A stretch of 6,880 bases of DNA from Archaeoglobaceae archaeon (GTDB lineage Archaea > Halobacteriota > Archaeoglobi > Archaeoglobales > JdFR-42). The position numbers and the translations under genes were made by a program. The notes under the pieces were generated by a model. That model saw nothing but the letters and a program-made list of their open reading frames with translations. It ran no database searches and was not told the DNA's origin. Of this stretch, positions 5,177 to 6,880 are shown one piece after another. How positions within the stretch are numbered: the first letter of the stretch is position 1; the number at the start of each line of letters is the position of its first letter. The stretch spans positions 1-6,880 of the forward strand of contig WAJW01000076.1 of the NCBI GenBank assembly GCA_015523685.1, read 5' to 3'.

Positions 5177-5859
5177 TAACCCATCCACCCCGCAATCAGG
5201 GAAGATACAAAGAGGGCGAGATAAACATCCCTGCTGGGAAATCCACCGAGACTCAGAATCCTGCTTCCATCACCATCCCCTATGGAGAAGAGCATCGTGA
5301 TCTGACCGAGCAGAATTCCCACAACCCCAGATGAGATGGACAGACCAGAAACGTTATCCGGAGATATGAGGAAAGAAAAGACCAGAGGAAATAAAAAGAG
5401 ATAAACAGGGGTTTTTATTCCGATTCCCGGCTGGATCTCGGATCCAGTAACAACTGCAATCCAGGTAACCACAATGACGATCAGATGCTCTATCGTTAGA
5501 CCGGGATTAAAGACTCCCACTGCAAGTATCAGGAGAAAAAGAGCTGAAAGATTGATCGTTATTGAAGTCCTGTAAACTCTTGGATTTCCCCTGAGGATCT
5601 CCTCTTCAAGTGGATACCTCAGCATACCTCCAATAACCCTCACCGTTTCAATGGAGAACTGGGGTTTTCTCGTTCTGATTGTAAGAAGAGGTATTTCAAC
5701 CATCTCCCCAACCCATACGAGGAACGTTATCAATGCAAGAATGGACCCTCCAGATCCCCCCGAAAAATTTCCTGTGAGGGCGAGAAAAATTATCACTGAA
5801 AGAACAACACCTCTCAGGATAAAATCCTGCAGATTATGAATCCATACCAGTCCCCTCAT
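5176..5859 (-). CDS. DUF1614-like integral membrane protein
   Basis: A 227-aa hydrophobic protein with about seven membrane segments, near residues 15-30, 37-59, 100-118, 125-140, 150-166, 175-193 and 212-226. The pattern resembles the DUF1614 family: a charged cytoplasmic loop between the second and third helices, a VYRTSITINLSALFL segment, a GIGIKTPVYLF segment, and a C-terminal glycine-rich SLGGFPSRDVYLALF segment corresponding to the family's SIGGAGxFDGIFL. The function of DUF1614 is unknown. It is the first gene of the lipid operon, and its stop overlaps the GGGP synthase start. The ATG at 5859 has no Shine-Dalgarno site and a TATA box about 30 nt upstream, so the mRNA is probably leaderless. 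A TTG directly before the ATG (5862) is an alternative start. A role in membrane or lipid-precursor handling is only suggested by position. Confidence 0.8.
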   Translation of the reverse strand: MRGLVWIHNLQDFILRGVVLSVIIFLALTGNFSGGSGGSILALITFLVWVGEMVEIPLLTIRTRKPQFSIETVRVIGGMLRYPLEEEILRGNPRVYRTSITINLSALFLLILAVGVFNPGLTIEHLIVIVVTWIAVVTGSEIQPGIGIKTPVYLFLFPLVFSFLISPDNVSGLSISSGVVGILLGQITMLFSIGDGDGSRILSLGGFPSRDVYLALFVSSLIAGWMG

Positions 5860-5884
5860 CAATATAATAAAAATTGATGTATCT

Positions 5885-5894
5885 AAAATATTTT
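5885..5894 (-). promoter_or_regulatory. TATA box of the ether-lipid operon
   Basis: AAAATATTTT, within an AT-rich stretch just after the cdc6 stop codon. It is centred about 30 nt before the ATG at 5859. Transcription starting about 26 nt downstream would begin within a few nucleotides of the ATG, giving a leaderless or near-leaderless mRNA, which fits the missing Shine-Dalgarno site. T-runs at 5871-5867 of the minus strand could also help end cdc6 transcription. Confidence 0.55.
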
Positions 5895-5897
5895 TTG

Positions 5898-6880
5898 TTA
5901 TTGAATGCCCCCTTCATCACTTTGAAATTCATCTATGGCTGAAAAAATGGCATCTCTGTCCAGCCTCTGATGGATGTACCTGGTTCTCCCCTTCTCACCC
6001 TTACCGGAAAAGATTACATCCACGAGCCTGACAGTTTCAAGCTTGTTTATCATCTCGTAAAATTTTGTATAACCAATTTTCCTACCTTCTCTGAAATCTT
6101 TATAAAGGCTACCTGCCTTTACCGGACCTTCCTCACTGTATATCATCTTAAGGAGCTCTATTTCGTCAGCCTTCAATCCCCGGAATACCTTCCTCAGAAA
6201 GACCTTTCTCGCATCCCCATAAACACTCTCCACATCATCAACCGTTACCTTTCTCCTGGCCTCATTCTCTGCATGAAGCCCACTCCTCTTCAGCAGATCT
6301 ATTCCTATCCGGAGATCTCCAGTTTCCATGACATAGTCCGCGATCCTCTCGATTGCCTCTCGCTCCATCACACCCGGATAGAAACCGATTCTGGCCCGGT
6401 CCATCAGAATATCAAAAACTTCCTGCCATTCATAAAGGGGAAACATGATTTCTCTTGGCACGAAAACTGACTGGACTCTCGGATCCAGTTTCAGGGAGTA
6501 CTTCATGTCTGTTGCAACTGCAATTACCCCTATCTTGACTCCGGGCTCCTCTTCATGAGCCCTGAGGATTGTGTAGAGAATATCATTAACATTCCTCTTA
6601 TTGAATATAAAGTTCAGATCATCGAGAGCGACAATGAGGACGATTTCATCGGATGCAAGCTTTCTGAGTATGCTCTCATACACCTTGGAAAATGGCACTC
6701 CAGAAGTCGGGAGGGGATATCCATATATTCTTCTGAAGATGACTGAAAATACGGAAAATCTGGAATCGTGTAGCTGACAGTTCACGTACACTGTCACGAC
6801 ATTTCCCTGTTCTCCCTCAAGTTCCTCAAAAAGTTTCATTACGGCTGTTGTTTTTCCCGTACCGGGAGGACCGAGACACA
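5898..6880 (-). CDS. cdc6: Orc1/Cdc6 replication initiator, partial at 5' end
   Basis: The C-terminal 326 residues of an archaeal Orc1/Cdc6 AAA+ initiator; about 60-80 N-terminal residues lie outside the window. The visible part begins with Walker A, GPPGTGKTTAV (about 3-13). Walker B reads VLIVALDDLNF (about 80-90), with DD where most AAA+ proteins have DE. The sensor II region is TGDLRIGIDLLKRSG, with an arginine as expected. The winged-helix DNA-binding domain covers roughly the last 90 residues, including KIGYTKFYEMINKLETVRLV and a GKGEKGRTRYI wing. The protein binds origins, hydrolyses ATP and helps load MCM. Some archaeal Orc2-type paralogues have an LDD Walker B, so this may be the second-type initiator rather than the main Orc1. 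An internal ATG at 6839 is not the start, because Walker A lies upstream of it in frame. Its own promoter, and an origin if present, would lie beyond the window. Confidence 0.93.
   Translation of the reverse strand, partial: CLGPPGTGKTTAVMKLFEELEGEQGNVVTVYVNCQLHDSRFSVFSVIFRRIYGYPLPTSGVPFSKVYESILRKLASDEIVLIVALDDLNFIFNKRNVNDILYTILRAHEEEPGVKIGVIAVATDMKYSLKLDPRVQSVFVPREIMFPLYEWQEVFDILMDRARIGFYPGVMEREAIERIADYVMETGDLRIGIDLLKRSGLHAENEARRKVTVDDVESVYGDARKVFLRKVFRGLKADEIELLKMIYSEEGPVKAGSLYKDFREGRKIGYTKFYEMINKLETVRLVDVIFSGKGEKGRTRYIHQRLDRDAIFSAIDEFQSDEGGIQ

Noticed and set aside
5970..6470. 166-codon plus-strand frame opposite cdc6
   Set aside because: It is a shadow of the conserved Cdc6 coding sequence, with no domain and no promoter.
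5898..6880. Replication origin next to cdc6
   Set aside because: Archaeal origins usually lie upstream of cdc6, which is outside this window. I saw no convincing origin-recognition-box repeats in the 38-nt gap downstream.
1..6880. CRISPR arrays, tRNA or rRNA genes, insertion sequences
   Set aside because: I saw no regularly spaced repeats, cloverleaf sequences, transposase motifs or terminal inverted repeats. Genes fill nearly the whole window.

Overview
The window is archaeal, most likely from the Archaeoglobales or a close relative among anaerobic Euryarchaeota. Evidence seen in the sequence: an Orc1/Cdc6 initiator, the two ether-lipid prenyltransferases (GGGP synthase and DGGGP synthase), TATA-box promoters, and Shine-Dalgarno sites of the type GAGGTGAT placed about 3 nt before the start codon. 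The GGGP synthase resembles the Archaeoglobus fulgidus enzyme as I remember it; this could not be checked by search.

Region 1 (about 30-2505, all on the minus strand, transcribed right to left) is a compact oxygen and superoxide defence operon. Its order is a 43-aa desulforedoxin-like protein, a superoxide reductase, a 53-aa rubredoxin, a rubrerythrin-type diiron protein and an FprA-type flavodiiron protein. Two of the genes are very small and easily missed. Together they make a full reductive detoxification route: superoxide to peroxide, peroxide to water, O2 to water, with one-iron carriers supplying electrons. The superoxide reductase and the rubrerythrin both lack a fused rubredoxin-type domain, and such domains are encoded next door instead.

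Region 2 (2461-2635) is a 175-bp divergent intergenic region. It holds a strong TATA box for the defence operon, a likely TATA box for the rightward gene, and an imperfect 25-bp palindrome between them. The rightward gene (2636-3064) encodes a stand-alone GcvH-like lipoyl carrier with a TTG start.

Region 3 (3070-5859, minus strand) is an ether-lipid operon: a DUF1614-like membrane protein, GGGP synthase, DGGGP synthase (UbiA family) and a DUF2148-type iron-sulfur protein. Each gene overlaps the next (TAATG, ATGA, CTGA). The last gene appears to start at CTG behind a near-perfect Shine-Dalgarno site. The operon starts from a promoter that should give a leaderless or almost leaderless mRNA.

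Region 4 (5898-6880, minus strand) is the C-terminal part of an Orc1/Cdc6 replication initiator, cut by the window edge just upstream of its Walker A motif.

No tRNA, rRNA, CRISPR array, transposon or large repeat was seen. The most interesting points are the unfused desulforedoxin/superoxide reductase pair, a lysine where the reductase usually has its glutamate iron ligand, the CTG start, and the link between an Fe-S protein and ether-lipid synthesis.
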